A DNA stretch of 64,000 nucleotides from Simiduia sp. 21SJ11W-1 (lineage in GTDB: Bacteria > Pseudomonadota > Gammaproteobacteria > Pseudomonadales > Cellvibrionaceae). Every line of letters begins with the position of its first letter. The stretch's first letter is position 1. The DNA lies in NCBI RefSeq assembly GCF_024138675.1, contig NZ_CP090959.1, positions 2,263,501 to 2,327,500 on the forward strand, given 5' to 3'. Shown here piece after piece: positions 63,456 to 64,000 of the stretch. The notes under the pieces were generated by a model. The model worked only from the letters and a program-made list of their open reading frames with translations. It was not told where the DNA came from and ran no database searches. Both the position numbers and the translations under genes were made by a program.

Positions 63456-64000
63456 CTTCGTGATCAGGTTTGGCCTGTAAATCAGCTTCTGGGTTATTCA
63501 AAGCCGCATAGCCGAGCGGGTAAAGCACCGCATCTCGGTAGCCGGTGATAACTTTGATGTAGCCCTGCCACTGGTGGTCTAACTCGGCATCATTGGTGTC
63601 TATCAACAGCGGCCGCCCATTTAAGGCTGCGAGCTTGGTTTTAGTGGCAACCAGCAGTAAATTATCACGCCCAATGTGGCGCAGCAGTGCCGGGCGCAGC
63701 TGCTGGTTACCTCGGCCAAAAATATGGCCCTGCCCACCAATGGCTGTGAGCACAAGCTTTACCGGGCCCGAGTGGTTAAACACATGGGCCTCAAGGGTTT
63801 GCGCATCTGCATCGGCGGCAACCAAGGTGTTGTTCAATACCAGATCCACGCCCAGCAATGTGGGCGCCACGCCAAAAGCCTGCGCCACCGCAAACGTGGT
63901 AGAACCCGGTGCAAAAACGAGCAGCGTATCGGCGCTCACGCTTTCTGTGAGCTCCGCGGCTATGTCGTCTAGCGCCAATGCCTCCACTTCGCGCCCGCCC
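63436..64000 (-). CDS. ATP-NAD kinase-family protein, 3' part
   Basis: The gene runs off the right edge; 187 C-terminal residues are visible. TAIGGQGHIFGRGNQQLRP and LLVATKTKLAALNGRPLLIDTND are hallmarks of the COG3199 ATP-NAD/AcoX kinase family. This group is related to NAD kinases but lacks a firm physiological role. The GTG at 63987 is not the real start because the frame stays open to the window end. It overlaps the methyltransferase gene by 8-20 bp. Confidence 0.85.
   Translation of the reverse strand, partial: GGREVEALALDDIAAELTESVSADTLLVFAPGSTTFAVAQAFGVAPTLLGVDLVLNNTLVAADADAQTLEAHVFNHSGPVKLVLTAIGGQGHIFGRGNQQLRPALLRHIGRDNLLLVATKTKLAALNGRPLLIDTNDAELDHQWQGYIKVITGYRDAVLYPLGYAALNNPEADLQAKPDHEDVQNHE

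Overview
The window is chromosomal DNA of a free-living, respiring gammaproteobacterium with moderately high GC. Gene content and protein sequences (CmoB, PA2817-like protein, PilU, long QueF, Ccm system I, the sdhCDAB-sucAB-lpd-sucCD order, an orphan tryptophan halogenase) point to a marine Cellvibrionales/Pseudomonadales-type organism; that placement is inference. Almost all of it is core genome. I see no prophage, CRISPR array or transposase gene. The accessory interest lies in intergenic repeats and in a few regulators.

Layout. 1-2.8 kb: 3' end of cmoB, a 14-bp minisatellite, then the alkylation-repair pair ogt and Ada-AlkA fusion. 2.9-8.1 kb: flavodoxin, recQ, and the formaldehyde-detoxification pair adhC-fghA. 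8.4-10.8 kb: a hybrid histidine kinase whose membrane sensor carries every signature residue of the plant/cyanobacterial ethylene-binding domain. 11-16.4 kb: the cytochrome c maturation operon ccmABCDEFG (no ccmH/ccmI beside it), divergent from a FliK-like/FlhB-like pair. 18.5-20 kb: a 3-mercaptopyruvate-type sulfurtransferase and msrA. 20-33.4 kb: a complete TCA block, gltA divergent from sdhCDAB-sucAB-lpd-sucCD, closed by a terminator. 33.6-43.3 kb: chemoreceptor, LapG-like protease, YlqF-like GTPase, TauE-like permease, cyclophilin, TetR plus AidB-like protein, PilU, a small lipoprotein. 43.4-44.9 kb: a flavin-dependent tryptophan halogenase with a LacI-type palindrome just upstream.

45.1-50 kb holds the most unusual DNA. 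A tRNA-Arg(ACG) gene is followed by three exact-period 187-bp repeats, each carrying half of that tRNA's terminator. A tRNA-Ser(GGA) gene is flanked on both sides by hairpin-rich tandem repeats that contain copies of its own 5' end and candidate promoter (upstream) or its own 3' end (downstream). A Lon-like protease gene lies between the two loci.

50-64 kb: nitroreductase, a membrane-anchored coiled-coil protein behind an operator-like palindrome, a class III adenylate cyclase, queF, an ABC-2 exporter, a PA2817-like protein, a duplicated tRNA-Gly/tRNA-Glu operon with a near-consensus promoter, two copies of a short non-autonomous inverted-repeat (MITE-like) element flanking a membrane protein gene, then a DUF1499-like protein, msrB-tag, alaA, a hypothetical protein, a SAM methyltransferase and the 3' part of an ATP-NAD kinase-like gene.

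Recurring themes are alkylation/C1 stress (ogt, ada-alkA, adhC-fghA, aidB, tag), methionine sulfoxide repair (msrA, msrB) and central carbon oxidation.
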